Part shown: one piece after another, positions 1-11,435 of the stretch
Position numbering within the stretch: the first letter of the stretch is position 1
How the letters are laid out: each line of letters begins with the position of its first letter
Assembly: GCA_020002185.1 (NCBI GenBank)
Contig: CM034534.1
Location: forward strand, 19,158,816 to 19,222,815
DNA: 64,000 bases
Reading direction: 5' to 3'
Source: Paraescarpia echinospica
Lineage: Eukaryota > Annelida > Polychaeta > Sabellida > Siboglinidae
The notes under the pieces: model-generated
Seen by the model: the letters and a program-made list of their open reading frames with translations, nothing else
Told to the model about the DNA's origin: nothing
Databases searched by the model: none
Position numbers and translations under genes: made by a program

Positions 1-80
1 CCAAATTAAGTGTCTCCGGAAGATTATAGGGGTATTGTTGCCCAACAATATCACCAATGAGCAGGACATGTGCATAAAAT
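1..80 (+). mobile_element. LINE reverse-transcriptase C-terminal fragment
   Basis: Nearly identical to 58865-58944. The translated fragment has the NKCLRKIIGV...TNEQ pattern found near the C-terminus of endonuclease-reverse transcriptase LINEs. Its presence shows that the window starts inside a copy of the sequence that precedes exon 8 of the intact gene. Confidence 0.55.
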
Positions 81-87
81 TAGCGAA

Positions 88-215
88 GAGAGTGCGACCG
101 AATGCTTCCCAGAGAAGTCAGTATGGTGTTCGAACATATTGGTGTGGCATGGTGTAATGCGTAAAGCGCTTTCAGCAGTCCAAACGATTGGATACCTCGT
201 TATATCAGAACGTAC
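88..215 (+). mobile_element. SINE fragment (3' part)
   Basis: Matches 59520-59640, including the AAAGCGCTTT...CAGTCCAAACGA...GGATAC...ATATCAGAAC 3' segment. The tRNA-like head is missing here; the copy is joined directly to the LINE fragment by an internal deletion relative to the 59-kb copy. Confidence 0.55.
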
Positions 216-261
216 TTTTTTAAATATAACAACTGTTACCTAAAGTTTGCGTATGTTTCAG

Positions 262-1150
262 AGTCGTTCACCAGGAATCTGTCTGCATGCAGCGACTGCC
301 CCAAGTCATGTGATGTCACTCATTACAGACTGTCAACGAGCTACGCTTCGGCAAATCAGAGAAAAGGTAGTCGATTTGGTTTGATGGGTGACATGCTGCA
401 GAGGTTGAGAGAGCACTTGAACAAGTCGATGGACACGAGGGAGCATATTGTAACAGAACAGAAAGACGGCGAGCCAACATCGAAGAGATAACAAAAACGC
501 TTGGAAGTGTGCTCCCCCTGGATATGGGACGTGGATATGTAGACCATAGCGTAATGGGCATTATAGAATTGTACGTTCGCGACAACGTTGGCGAGACCAT
601 CAACTATTTCATGGAAATAGGATTTCAGAAAATGGAAGACAACTTGCAGTATGAGTTTATTGCTGCATTGGATAAAATTAGTGTGTATCAGAGTATATCT
701 ACTTCGTACGAACTTTCTCAAATAATTGAACGTTCTTTAGAGAGCATTGACGAAGAAACGTGACGAACGGCTGTTTGATTGCGTCTTAAAGAAAACCTCA
801 TTCCATCAAAGAGAACGTTGCACAATCTAGACCTAGTGCACAGCGCCTAATGTAACGGTGTTCCGTTGATGTCGTTCTCGGCCACTCAGTATGGCAGCTA
901 CGAATCTTACTATTTAAAAGCTTTGCTAATTCAGAGCGCAGAAGTAAATGAGACTCACTCGCCTTAGAAGACACGTCACAAAATATGCATATCATATTGA
1001 TACACTGGCATGTTTCCGATCTGTTTCAGTATGAATAAAAATTCTTAGATTACAAACAACGGATCTCTGCTATGGATGATAGTAATCGACATGACGTTGT
1101 CCTTCTCAAGGCTACATTGACAGAAATAGTTGAGCTATTTAGTGAATTCA
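262..1150 (+). pseudogene. Decayed copy A of DEG/ENaC exon 8 (giant-insertion exon)
   Basis: Starts after TGTTTCAG exactly like exon 8 and encodes CSDCPKSCDVTHY with the first Cys displaced. It follows the 59693-60730 sequence closely at nucleotide level but is broken. A 5-bp duplication near 455 shifts the frame, stops follow near 489 and 761, and there are two internal deletions around 960-1040. At about 1145-1165 it switches to the B/C-type sequence. Upstream sequence (1-261) also matches that of the intact exon 8, so this is a recent-looking partial gene duplicate. Confidence 0.8.
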
Positions 1151-2372
1151 AAGACAAAGACAGTGGCGGATAACTTGAATAAATCGTTCGACACGAAGGA
1201 ATGAGTCGTGCCAGAAAGATGTCGATGTAACCCCGACGAGACAAACAAGTTTCTTGTTCCCACTCCAAAGAACGAACTCGCATATGTAGTAGAGGAGACC
1301 AAACCAGACCAACGCTAAAACATCCTCATTCACAGCTAACAAATCATAGTGGAAGATGGATATCAGAAATGGAAGATGAAGTGCGAAATAGGTATATTAC
1401 CCCTCTTAGTATACAATTATTACTATCAATTATACTTTGCAAAGTGATATATATATATATATATATATACACTGTATAATGTTGGCGTCAACTGCGCATC
1501 GTTGGGTGTTACTCAATGACGTTGTGTTATATCCAGAGTGTAATGGCATGGGTATATATATCCGTCTTACATAATGTATGGATTCTTTACATAAACCAAA
1601 CGTGTAACTTGATCATGCAAATTGATAAGAATGAATACGAACTGTTAAAGAAAAACGATGGCATGATGCTGATCATTTTCGGAACCGTCAAATCGCGTTA
1701 ATTTAACAAATCAGCAAGAGCAAATTTCCATATTTATTGCGTTATTTCTTGTCAGAAAGGTGTATGTTACAATAAAAGAATTTCTAAAACGGTCTATGTG
1801 AGATATGTGTCCGGTGCCGAACATCTGATAAACGTAAGACAATGGGGCACGCATTGCAAAACTGAATTTGTCAAACAGTAACAATTCGCGACGCGCAGAT
1901 ATTTAGGCTATTTTAAGTGCAATGAGAAACAAATGTCACCAATATAACTTTACTGCCTTGTTTTAATGACTTACTTGTAATTAAAACGTTCGGACAGCAT
2001 CTGTTAAATGGCCGATGTAGTGCAGTACTTAATCAGAGTCGACGGTCACAACAGGTGTGTCCTCCGCGCTCGAAATAACCGCTGCCCGCTGTCTTGCTCC
2101 AATGGTGTAGATGTCGTCACTTCCTGCAGCACTGACACAGAGAACGAAGACCGAAGGCTGTAATGCATCGACATGATACGGGAGTAAAAAGAAGTGATCA
2201 GCGAAGAAAGGAGGAGCTGAGCGGATAACAAATTATAGAAGAAGCTGGTGACGGGGCGGAGAGAATGGGAGTAGAACAGTTTAAAAAGAAAACAGATGCC
2301 CAGATAGTACAGAACGAAAACGAACGATACAGGGGAATGTAAACGGTTAGTGGAGAGACCGGGGGAATATCA

Positions 2373-2585
2373 GTGAGGGAAAAACATAAATCGAAGATCG
2401 GAATCGTGGCCAGACCCCACAACAACAGAACAAAATATCATAGACTGGGAGGGAGTGGAAATAGTAGACTAGGAAGCCAACATATGAACACGAAACATAA
2501 AGGAAACCGTATGGATCAGAAAGGCCAAAACACCAATCAATCGAGAGAGGGGAATTACGAACTCTCACTTGTGAGATGTATTTAA
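2373..2585 (+). mobile_element. Degenerate GIY-YIG (Penelope-like) C-terminal debris, copy A
   Basis: Sequence homologous to the region downstream of the GIY-YIG nuclease at 32095-32440, but only the C-terminal part remains and the frame is disrupted. Assigned by nucleotide similarity to copies B and C. Confidence 0.45.
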
Positions 2586-2654
2586 TAAGTTGGCATGCTA
2601 CGCTGACGAAAGACTCTATAACTGCTAGGTAAAATCACAAAAAAATATGTTTGA

Positions 2655-2870
2655 TTTTACATATCTGTCTTCTCCATTCCGACACCTGTCCATAAACACG
2701 GCCTCCTCCTAGTCCACGACGCCCACGTGTGGACCTAGAACGTTATTGTCGCCGGGCGTATGCTTGTGCTGGGTCGATATTGTGCAACTCTCTGCCACTA
2801 CAATTGCGTGCAAACGAGAACATTAGGCAGTTAAGGAAACTAATATACTTTGACGTAATCTAAAATGTGT
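2655..2870 (+). mobile_element. CR1/L2-type LINE 3' fragment, copy A
   Basis: One frame reads RAYACAGSILCNSLPLQLRA, the G-x-x-x-WNSLP-type C-terminus of CR1/L2 reverse transcriptases. Repeated at about 32570-32790 (copy B) and 37690-37865 (copy C). Confidence 0.5.
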
Positions 2871-3480
2871 ATTATTTATACATATAGTTTTAATGAATTA
2901 ATGGTTTTATGTCACTTAACAAGTTATTTTAGTAGGTTCTCAGTATATTTGTTATAATTTAGTCAGTATTTGTAGCTTATTTTATTCAGTCTGTTTAGCT
3001 TTTTAATATTTTTATAATCGTTGCTTTATCATTTAGATTTATCCGTAATTATACCACACATAATTTTTATTACATATTAAATACGTAGGATTTAGTTATG
3101 CAAATTTACCGTATTTTGTAAACACCCTTGACATTAGTCCAGGAGTTGATTGTGTATTAATACAGTTTTATTATTATAATCATAGTTTTATTTTGGTCAT
3201 GTTATCTCTATTTACTGATTAGTGATCCATAATTTCATCTCTGCTGCGTCTTGTGAAGATACACTTGCCGATGCTTTTTCTTCATACTGGTATGCACAAT
3301 GCTTTGCAGAATCTCACTGTTTAGACAATATCCGACATTCTTGTGCACATATACTAGTAACACCACAGCAAGGTATGATTCAGGCGACTTGGCCTTGGAC
3401 AGCACCTGGCTGCTGCGTCTCGTGAGGTTTTCCGTGATGAGTAGTTTGGTACCTTTCATTCGCCGTTTCATCGATAACAC

Positions 3481-5633
3481 TTTTTAGCGATCTTGGTAAG
3501 TTGTGAATTTCACGTTGACGCCTCATGGTGTCAAAGTTGATAAGTAGGTGGATGTCCCGAGCCGGTGACAACGGTCGATGGTCTCATGTCCGATTGGATT
3601 GCCGAGCTTGTTGTCACAAAACCGAGTGTAAGTATTAATAAATTAATAAATTGGCGGTACCCGATTTGACATAGCAAGTTATAGGTTCAGGTGCACTAGG
3701 ATTCGGAGTGAACGAGAGACATAACGTGACATCAGATATGTATGTACGAGAAGCCAACTGGCATTCCCATTTAATACATCAACAATAAACAAAAGTGGTT
3801 CAGTGATTGTTGGCCAACGATTACTCTGCTATGACATTATATTTATAACACCATACATTGTACTCGACGAGTATGCATCTAAATACGAAATTACATGGGA
3901 GACAATTTAAACAGCTGGTCACTTACATGAAGACGGGTATACACCGTTGTAAAGTCTATGAACTGTAACCAATGAATGTCTCGTGATGTGTGAATGTCAA
4001 CGTTCGCATCGGTAGCGTTCGGCTAGATGTCAGTACGAAGTCGAAAGTCGTTCGGCGTTCGGCGAACGAATTCACGTAGATGAAAGCAGGCGACTCGGGC
4101 GATCAAGTAGACGGTAGATTTGCTTTGTCGATCCCACGCGAATCACCAGGCGACAATACGGAAACGATGTCACGACTTCGGTGATGTCGAGAAGGTCTGT
4201 CACGGAGTCTGTGTTACGACAGCTTGCAGACGAAACGGTGGTGGCCTCGCATTCGAAGATCACATCAAAACGGAACTGCAGTCGGTTATCGCTCAGTCTT
4301 CTTCAACGCGTGAGAAGTGCAGCGTCTCACAACTAATCAGTACTGTTGAAATCGTAGAAGTATTTACTAAAGGCGTTGGGCGGACACACGTTTCAGCCCA
4401 ATTCCTGCAGACGAGAGTGCAACACTTTCTTCTACTCAAATGTTCGTCTGGCCTCGAATGGCCGTCCTGCCCTTATATAGCTTGAATCAGCCTTGACGGC
4501 CGGAAGTTAGTCTGACCAATTACAACACTTAATATAAATTAAAGTCGCTTCAAAAACTGGCTCCCGAAACCATTCACACTTCGAAGCAATCCATTCAACT
4601 CGCTGAGTTTAAAATAGATTTTGCGAGCTAAACGTATGGCTATATAAGTGCTCATTAAATCTTTAACTTACGTGAATTACTTACATAAATAATATCACTG
4701 GATTCCCTGTATCGATCCGGATACCACAATATTCATCGTACATTACAACTCTATTCATAAGCTGCGTGTGACCCTAGTGTTTTTCACACCTACATTTCTG
4801 TAAACAACTTTTATAAGTTCATAATATAATCTTTTTATAACCACAACATAAGTAGTTTGACAGGTCACCATATTACCAGTCATGTTAAATAATTTCTACA
4901 GGTACCAAATTTGGTATACCTAACAGTAGAATTAGTGGTGTACGCTACAAATGAAATTAATTAAATCTGACTCGTCGGCAGTTAAAACGTTACACGCCTT
5001 AATCGCCAGAGGGCACCAGCATATACCTCCTCGACAATACATACCAGAGATGGCAGCACCATCTCATCAACCATACTTGTATACAAAACCACTGTTCTAT
5101 AGCCTGATTAAATTCTATACAAACCACTTTGTGACACTTGTTTGTGAATACGTCTAGAATTCCTGTCTCTGGGTGGGCGGTGTCCAGTGTTGTGTGCCAG
5201 AAAACATCGACGTGCCACAATTCATCGCTCCATGTTAAACTTTAGGGCGCCAGGGCCAGCCGCAAGCAATCAGCCACGGCAGTTTTGGCCAGCGAGGTTT
5301 TTCAGCACGGCCAAACACCTCCAAATCATCTTTATTTTAGGCAAAGACATAATTTTATTTCCAAATAAAACATAAAAAAGTATTATTTCAAAAATATGTA
5401 TAATGTTATGTTTCATCAACTCCATGTCGAAACGATTCTTTTCATTAGGCCCAAATACCTCCAAATAATTTTTATTTTACACATATAAATGCTTTAAATA
5501 TGAAACTTAATTGTGCATATTTATAATGTAGTTATACTAAAGTAAATACTCATGCATCAATTAAATAATTAGCCGAGAGCTGTTTACACGGGGACACATG
5601 GACCAACCATAGTCTCTCGGTATTGTGTCGCGC
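3481..5633. other. No recognisable gene
   Basis: AT-rich, with a more GC-rich, CpG-containing stretch at about 4000-4500 that is open in both strands (ORFs of 121 and 63 codons) without any motif I recognise. TTGGCGGTACCCGA at about 3652 faintly resembles an LTR-element primer binding site, but no flanking LTR pair was found. Confidence 0.4.
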
Positions 5634-6621
5634 TGAAAGGTTCCTCTCCCCTTCTCGTGTCTTCCTTCTTTCAGCAATTTGGGCGTTGCGCGATGGATAG
5701 AGAAGACGGGAGTCTTACTTCACAAAGAGTTGTCGCTTGCCAAGCCGTGTGCTTCGTCGTCTTGTTATTGTATTGCCCCCCCCCCACGGCTAATGGTCTG
5801 TTAGATTGTCAATAAATTAGACAAACACGCGTTTCCAGATTCATCTTGAATGTTGAGTTTATTCATCCGTACTTTGGATACAACGTCCGTACATCGTATT
5901 ACATACGCATAAACGTCAACGGTTTCTTAAATGTTCTTCATATAATTGAAATTTAATGTGTCCGGGATTTTAGAATTTCAAAAATAAAGCAGAATATAAA
6001 CCGACGTGGTTTATACTTGCCGAAATTTAGATAGTCCTAAAATGTGGGCAACATGTTTGTAGTTCCCCACACTTATTACACAAAGGGGAGAGCGTCAAAC
6101 GTCCTCCCTTTTGTGTAATAAGTACCGCGCTCCACGATTTCCCAATATAGCCTTTTAATCAAAACTAGATTGACACTCGGCCAGTTTTTGAGAGCAATTT
6201 CAAGCTAGGAATAATCCAAACGCTTGGTAGCTCACCAGTTGAAATTATGGCACTACGCATGCGTAGTTGTACGTGCGATACTATGGGGACGGCATACATT
6301 TGCATAATTACAGGCTTCCAGAAAACTCTTAATCCAGGACAAGGTTTCAGGGCGGTGATCTTCCGTCCTAGAAATCCGCTATCATCCCTATTAATTGTCA
6401 ATCACCTTTGTCCGCTACGTTTACACGAGAGAGTTCATAACATTATTCTCCCTTTTGAAACAAACTCTCTCGTATTCACACCCGAGTGCCCTAAGCTGAC
6501 CTTTGATGATGACATCCACCTGTTTGCCTTCATGTAGCTATGCATCTGGAGTTTCTGTTATAACCGACAACTTTCTTTTAATACGTAATAATTATCTACT
6601 TAGCCACGGCGGTTCTTTACA
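5634..6621 (-). repeat. 3' LTR (left copy)
   Basis: Direct-repeat partner of 9692-10532. It contains about 110 bp (roughly 6213-6324) absent from the other LTR, and a perfect-looking hairpin at 6071-6124. The C-run at about 5777-5786 is also specific to this copy. Confidence 0.75.
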
Positions 6622-6840
6622 TACCTCCCAACGATCAAAAACTATCTTAAACGGCATCTACCAAGTGAGCAACCGGCCACGCAGCTCTCGGACGGCTGTC
6701 ACGTTTCAGGCAAAGTATCTAAACAATAGCAATTTATTGAATTAATGACCGGCTCTACTATTTTCGTCCGACTGCCACGCTTGTGGTAATTTGGGCTGAG
6801 TTACGCCCACATAAGCGACTTCTCTCCTGGGGATATCCTC

Positions 6841-7396
6841 CTAGCTATCAGCTGATTCCTTTGAGCGGTTATTTGCCCAGCCCGGCATGGTAATGATCTG
6901 TTTACGACACATTACTAATACGATACCCATTATTGCTACCATCACACCGATTAAACTGATTAATACAGTCCAATAAAAGTGCCCTGAGTAAATATCCCAT
7001 ATTTGCGTGTCATCAATGGAACTAATTGCTAGCTTATCCAATGCGATATTCTTAATTTCTCCCATTGGCTTCCACATTGGGTTATCAAAATGGCGTTTAA
7101 TTTTGTCGTGGGGAAGTATATGGAGGAGGGACATTTTGAGGAATAGAATTTACTGCTAATTCATCTAAAAATGTTGAGCTAAATTGGGCAATACTTGAGA
7201 TGGTGCCGCTGGAGGCTTTTAAATGACAGCGTCGTTCTAACCTTAAGGAATAAACATCACTCGTCAAAATTATGCTGCGTTTGGGTTCATTAGTGCAAAG
7301 TAGTGTGACATATTCGCCATTGATTACAATTGTAAATGTTCCAGGGAATAATTCTGTCACAGTCGCGTCTGTTTCTGTCTGTGGTCTTATCGACAC
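6841..7396 (-). pseudogene. Envelope-like C-terminal part with membrane anchor, broken by frame change
   Basis: Two overlapping minus-strand frames (7396-7097, then 7134-6841). The first has a Cys-containing beta-rich stretch. The second has a hydrophobic helix (VLISLIGVMVAIMGIVLVMC) followed by a short basic cytoplasmic tail and a stop at the element's 3' side, as expected for the transmembrane end of a retroelement envelope. The frame change between them disables it. Confidence 0.45.
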
Positions 7397-7730
7397 TTTA
7401 CACCTTTTTTGTAGTGCTTCTTCAGAATTCCTCTATGGCATTTAAAACAAATTTTATCATATATTGCACCAGCCCTACACAACATATATGCCTGTTTCCG
7501 CGATAAACGGTTGGTTCAAACATTCCACCTGGTAAAGGATTGATTGCAATATCTGCAGCTACTAGCAGTTGAACAGTAAAATTATGTGTTTTTGCTGGAA
7601 TTGGCCATCTTGTGAGAACAGCGCTGATACACTATGGAGTCCGTCAATGGGAGTTTAACGCGAAATATCAACTGGTGTTCCGTTCTTGTGATTAGAAACA
7701 CGCGAATATTCTCATAGTAACAATGTATAA

Positions 7731-8150
7731 CTAACTAGCGTAACTGCCGGCTGTCAGAATCCTCACTAATTCTTGCCTGCTTATTAATTCTTCGGGTAAA
7801 TATCCTATCTTTAGATAAGCGACTTGTCTGTTAAATTTATCAACTTGTCTGAGCCAGTTATGAGAAGATCCCATTGCACTTAGAACCTGGTCAATTCTTA
7901 CCTGAGCGTCCAGAATCTGTATCAGGTCGTCCTGTTTATTAAACTGCGATTCAATGAATAAATGTGTAGTTCGTCTGACATTTCGCCAACATATAGCTTG
8001 TAACGCGAGGTTATGTTTACCATCCTCGACCTGTTGTGCAAGTGTCTGATTTATAATTGAAAACATCCGACTTACGGAATGTGCGATTCTTTTATTCAGT
8101 TTGCCGACTTGTCGTATCTTGCGTTTGCATTCAATAACGTCGCTTAACAT
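7731..8150 (-). CDS. Envelope-like glycoprotein fragment (N-proximal), retroelement-derived
   Basis: 139 codons on the minus strand, rich in helix-forming residues, ending with a PEELISRQEL stretch that recalls fusion-type envelope ectodomains of Ty3/gypsy (errantivirus-like) elements. It lies between two LTRs and upstream, in element orientation, of a TM-containing frame. Assignment rests on position and general pattern rather than a diagnostic motif. The reading frame to the next part (7396-7097) is broken, so this is a relic. Confidence 0.45.
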   Translation of the reverse strand: MLSDVIECKRKIRQVGKLNKRIAHSVSRMFSIINQTLAQQVEDGKHNLALQAICWRNVRRTTHLFIESQFNKQDDLIQILDAQVRIDQVLSAMGSSHNWLRQVDKFNRQVAYLKIGYLPEELISRQELVRILTAGSYAS

Positions 8151-8159
8151 ATTTGTCCA

Positions 8160-9691
8160 AAAATGTTCAGTAGTCCTCGACTCTTGGCGCCTGATGAAGG
8201 ATGAGAGACGTACATAGATTGTTCGATTTCAGTTGGTTGGCCGGTCCAACTCTCCATCGATTGATTATTGAATTATCAGTTGTAATTCAGGAATTACCAC
8301 GGGAGAAGATATGGTTATTAAAACCACCCATGTTGCAACGTGATCGCGTGTGTCGTCGGCTCCAAACACTATAAGTCCGTCAGCTAGGAATCGCGGTTCG
8401 TTTAGCCGTATGTCCTTGTCTATCATAATCACCTGTCAGCACAACATTTATTAATACATAAATAACGTCACCAAACAAAAGTATACATTCTCGTTTCAAT
8501 ACTTGGTACGTTGATCAGGTCTAGTCAATATCTGACCACAAAACATAGACCTACTACGTTTTACGTAGCGTTGCTTACGCGATAACATTTATGTAACTTA
8601 ATAAATTGGACGCACCACAAAGTTCGAGACTCCTCGTAACTCTAACTTCACATTGCATCTATTATCTCTTTCCTGGACATCCGTTCGTCCTCACGCTAAT
8701 ATTATATTGTTTTCTTCAACAATAAAAACTCGACAACCACTGTTGGTTGGCGCTCAACTCTTTCAATAAAATTAATCTATAATTCTGACTTTAATAAATT
8801 TAAGTGTTCGTATAGTGGCCAAATATAATATTTAAACATTTCTCAGCTCAACATAAAATCCTTATTCTATTTCACAAAAGTTGGATTAATCCCAATTTCT
8901 TGTTTGTAGCATTCCTTCAGCATTGAAAACAATCAGCCGGAAAAGTTAACTGAATGTGTCACGTTTAAGTAGATGCGGAAAATTTGGCATAACCAAATTC
9001 CTGGAGATACGTGCTGACACTTTGCTTCCAGTTCGATTCACGTATTCCGCTACTTTGTAATCAACCACAATTTCAGTAAACTTATATAATTTTCAAAGCT
9101 TCAGAACTGAAGACACCTATATTGTTCTATTTCAGTTAGCCGGCCAATAAAATATCCAATAAGTTTCTCACTCTTTACACATAACATTTTGAGTCAATAC
9201 TTTGACATTTGTCTAGTCAATTTAAACTCACAATAGCCCTGTGCTAAATCTCAATTTCCCTGAGATAACGTAAATCAGTAATGCAAACCGTTCACTGTTG
9301 TAACACTCCCTATCACACCTAGTTAAATTGTACTTAATAACTGTTGTGCTGACAGGTGATTATGATAGAAAAGGACATACCCTTTTGATAATCTGAGCAT
9401 CCATGATTAATTAGTTCAAAAGTTACATTAATAGTTTGACACAGTCACTCACTGTTTCCTCGCGTTGGTCGTTCCGCCGCCGTTCGTCAATGGACGCAAT
9501 GGTTCGGTCCTTCCATTCCAACCTCCCTAACGTCCCGGATAACCACAACATACACCTACTTAGTTGAGCATAGCTGCGGTTATTGTTTGGCCGGATATGG
9601 GGAAGCTGGTCCAGAAAGACCTCCCTTATAGAATGAAGTCGATGTACAAGACTGCTTCTTCTCGTATTCATTCTGGCTCTTCCTCGCCAAT
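8160..9691 (-). other. Interior of LTR element without recognisable gag-pol
   Basis: Between the envelope-like region and the 5' LTR no RT, protease or integrase motif is seen in any frame. An 82-codon minus-strand frame at 9423-9671 sits where gag would start but shows no capsid or zinc-knuckle motif. Mostly AT-rich. Confidence 0.4.
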
Positions 9692-10532
9692 TGTAAGGTT
9701 CCTCTCCTCTTCTCGTGTCTTCCTTCTTTCAGCAGTTTGGACGTTGCGCAATGGATATTGTAGACGGGAGTCTTACCTCACAAAATGTTGTCGCTCGCCA
9801 AGCCGTGTGCATCGTCATTGTATCGTCCCCTCACGGCTAAGGGTCTGTTAGTTTGTTAATAAATTAAACAAACGCGTTTCCAGGTTCATCATGAACGCTG
9901 AGTTTATTCATCAGTACATTGGATACAGAGTCCGTACATCATTTTGCATACACGTGAACGTCAACGGCTTCTTAATTGTTCTTCATATAATTGAAATTTA
10001 ATGTGTCCGGGATTTTAGAATTTCAAACTTAAAACAAAATATAAACCGACGTGGTTAATTGCAGAAATTTGGGTAGTCCTAAAATGTGGGGAACATTTTC
10101 GTAGTTCCCGGTGGGGAGCGCCAAACGTCCTCCCTTTTGTGTAATAAGTGTCGTCCTCCTCGAAGTTCCAATATAGCCCCCTTTTACACACAACTAGCTT
10201 GGCACTCGGCCAGTTTTTGGGAGCACTTTCAAGCTAGGAATAACTCTTATTCCAGGACAACGTTTCAGGGCGGTTAACTTCCGTCCTAGAAATGCGCTAT
10301 CACCCCCTATTAATTGTCAACCACATTTGTCCACTATGTTTATATGGGGTCCATTGTTCTCCCTTTTGAAACAAACACTCTCGCATTCACACCCGAGTGC
10401 CCTAAGCTGACCTTAGATAATGACATCCACCTGTTTGCCTTCAAGTAGCTATGCATCTGCAGTTTCTGTTAAAACTTACAACTTTCCTCTAATACGTAAT
10501 AATTCTCTACTTAGCCACGGCGGTTCTTCACA
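9692..10532 (-). repeat. 5' LTR (right copy)
   Basis: Direct-repeat partner of 5634-6621, shorter because of two deletions: the 5' arm of the hairpin and about 110 bp near 10241. It is flanked on its interior side by the primer-binding-site-like ATTGGCGAGGAAG (minus strand, about 9679-9691). Confidence 0.75.
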
Positions 10533-10549
10533 ACGCAACACCGTGGACG

Positions 10550-11051
10550 ATTAGGCAATTTCGTCTACTGTACTGCTCTCCATCGCGTCTAGGTCGTTGT
10601 ACAGTTTTTCAATAACCATCTCAAGCTGTCAGACTCGAGCGGCCATCTCCCCGGCGTCAGCAGCAGCACGCGTAATGTCCATCTGGGATGTTTTGTACAG
10701 GTATTGTTTCATGTCAGCGATGACATCTGTTTTGAGAATGGAGTCTACGATTTGTTTTGTGAAGTTTACGTTTTCAATCAATCTGGCAACTATAGCCTGA
10801 CTGTTTGCTTCGACGACTGTGACGATTATTGGGTCATTGTTCTCAATGAGCGCAATGATTGCGGTGCGCATGTCTCCATTCAACGATTCATTGGTTGTTT
10901 CGGAAGCGCTGGTGCAGGCACTGGCGCTTCCCTTTCGACGACCTTTAGTCATGTTCAGTATACGGATGTCCACTGTTGTAATCGATACCCTTAAGGTTGA
11001 ACGCGTGCAAAGGCGGATTGGATAGATAAATGTGTCACCGATACGGGTCAC
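10550..11051 (-). pseudogene. Helical (coiled-coil-like) protein frame of unknown origin
   Basis: 140 codons, Ala/Ile/Glu/Asn rich and probably helical, with a single in-frame stop at 10629 after which the same frame continues (QLEMVIEKLYNDLDAMES) to about 10553. It may be an ORF1/gag-like product of a retroelement. No diagnostic motif is visible. It lies between the LTR element and the TIR element. Confidence 0.35.
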
Positions 11052-11116
11052 TCAACGACCAACACTCCGCAGTGGTCACAGAAATGGCCGGTCGCCAAGC
11101 ACGCGATAGGCACAAT

Positions 11117-11435
11117 TGTGGCACCGCTAAATGTGAAAATTCCGCTAAATGTGACAGATCCGCTAAACGTGAAAAAAATGCTACGTTAAATGTGAAAATT
11201 TCGCTATATGTGAAAACATTACACTAAATGTGAAAAAGTACGCCCGGTAAACGTGAAAAACTAACAACTCTAAATGTGAAACATAGGGGGGCCCGCTAAA
11301 GGTGAAAAACTTCCTACGCTAAATGTGAAAACAACATTCATATTCAGTTCCGTGTAAGAATGGAGTGTGTGCGTGCGTACGTGCGTGCGTGCTTGCGTGC
11401 GTCCGTGCGCAGAGATTGAAAATGTGACCACCTGC
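11117..11435 (+). repeat. Left terminal inverted repeat with ten GCTAAATGTGAAA-like units
   Basis: Irregular tandem array (spacing about 18-27 bp) of a 13-14 bp unit, matched in order and detail by the reverse complement of 13010-13397, including the unit variants (AAACGTG, TATATGTG, AAAGGTG). Confidence 0.8.

Larger units (their letters stand above)
1150..3480 (+). repeat. Segment copy A, B/C-type continuation (exon 8 tail, GIY-YIG and LINE-tail debris)
   Basis: From about 1150 the sequence follows 35815-38400 and 30320-32800. It includes the AGTGGCGGATAACTTGAATA junction, the (TA) tract at 1448-1469, GTCAACTGCGCATCGTTGGG near 1488, the Penelope-like debris, the LINE tail at 2655-2870, and the GCCGATGC...CTGGTATGC segment near 3270. 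No intact gene is present. Confidence 0.65.
5634..10532 (-). mobile_element. Minus-strand LTR retroelement with envelope-like region, pol not recognisable
   Basis: Two direct repeats, 5634-6621 (988 bp) and 9692-10532 (841 bp), bound a 3.07-kb interior. Read on the minus strand, each starts TGTRAAGAACCGCC and ends in CA. The right (5') LTR is followed at once by ATTGGCGAGGAAG, a Ty3/gypsy-style primer binding site, and a short purine run (GGGAGG) precedes the left (3') LTR. The interior holds envelope-like reading frames (6841-8150) but no recognisable protease, RT or integrase. No clean target duplication is visible. Best read as a degraded or non-autonomous Ty3/gypsy-like, envelope-bearing element. 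Confidence 0.7.

Noticed and set aside
4120..4485. 121-codon + strand ORF
   Set aside because: No motif; overlapping open frames on the other strand; composition-driven in a CpG-rich stretch.
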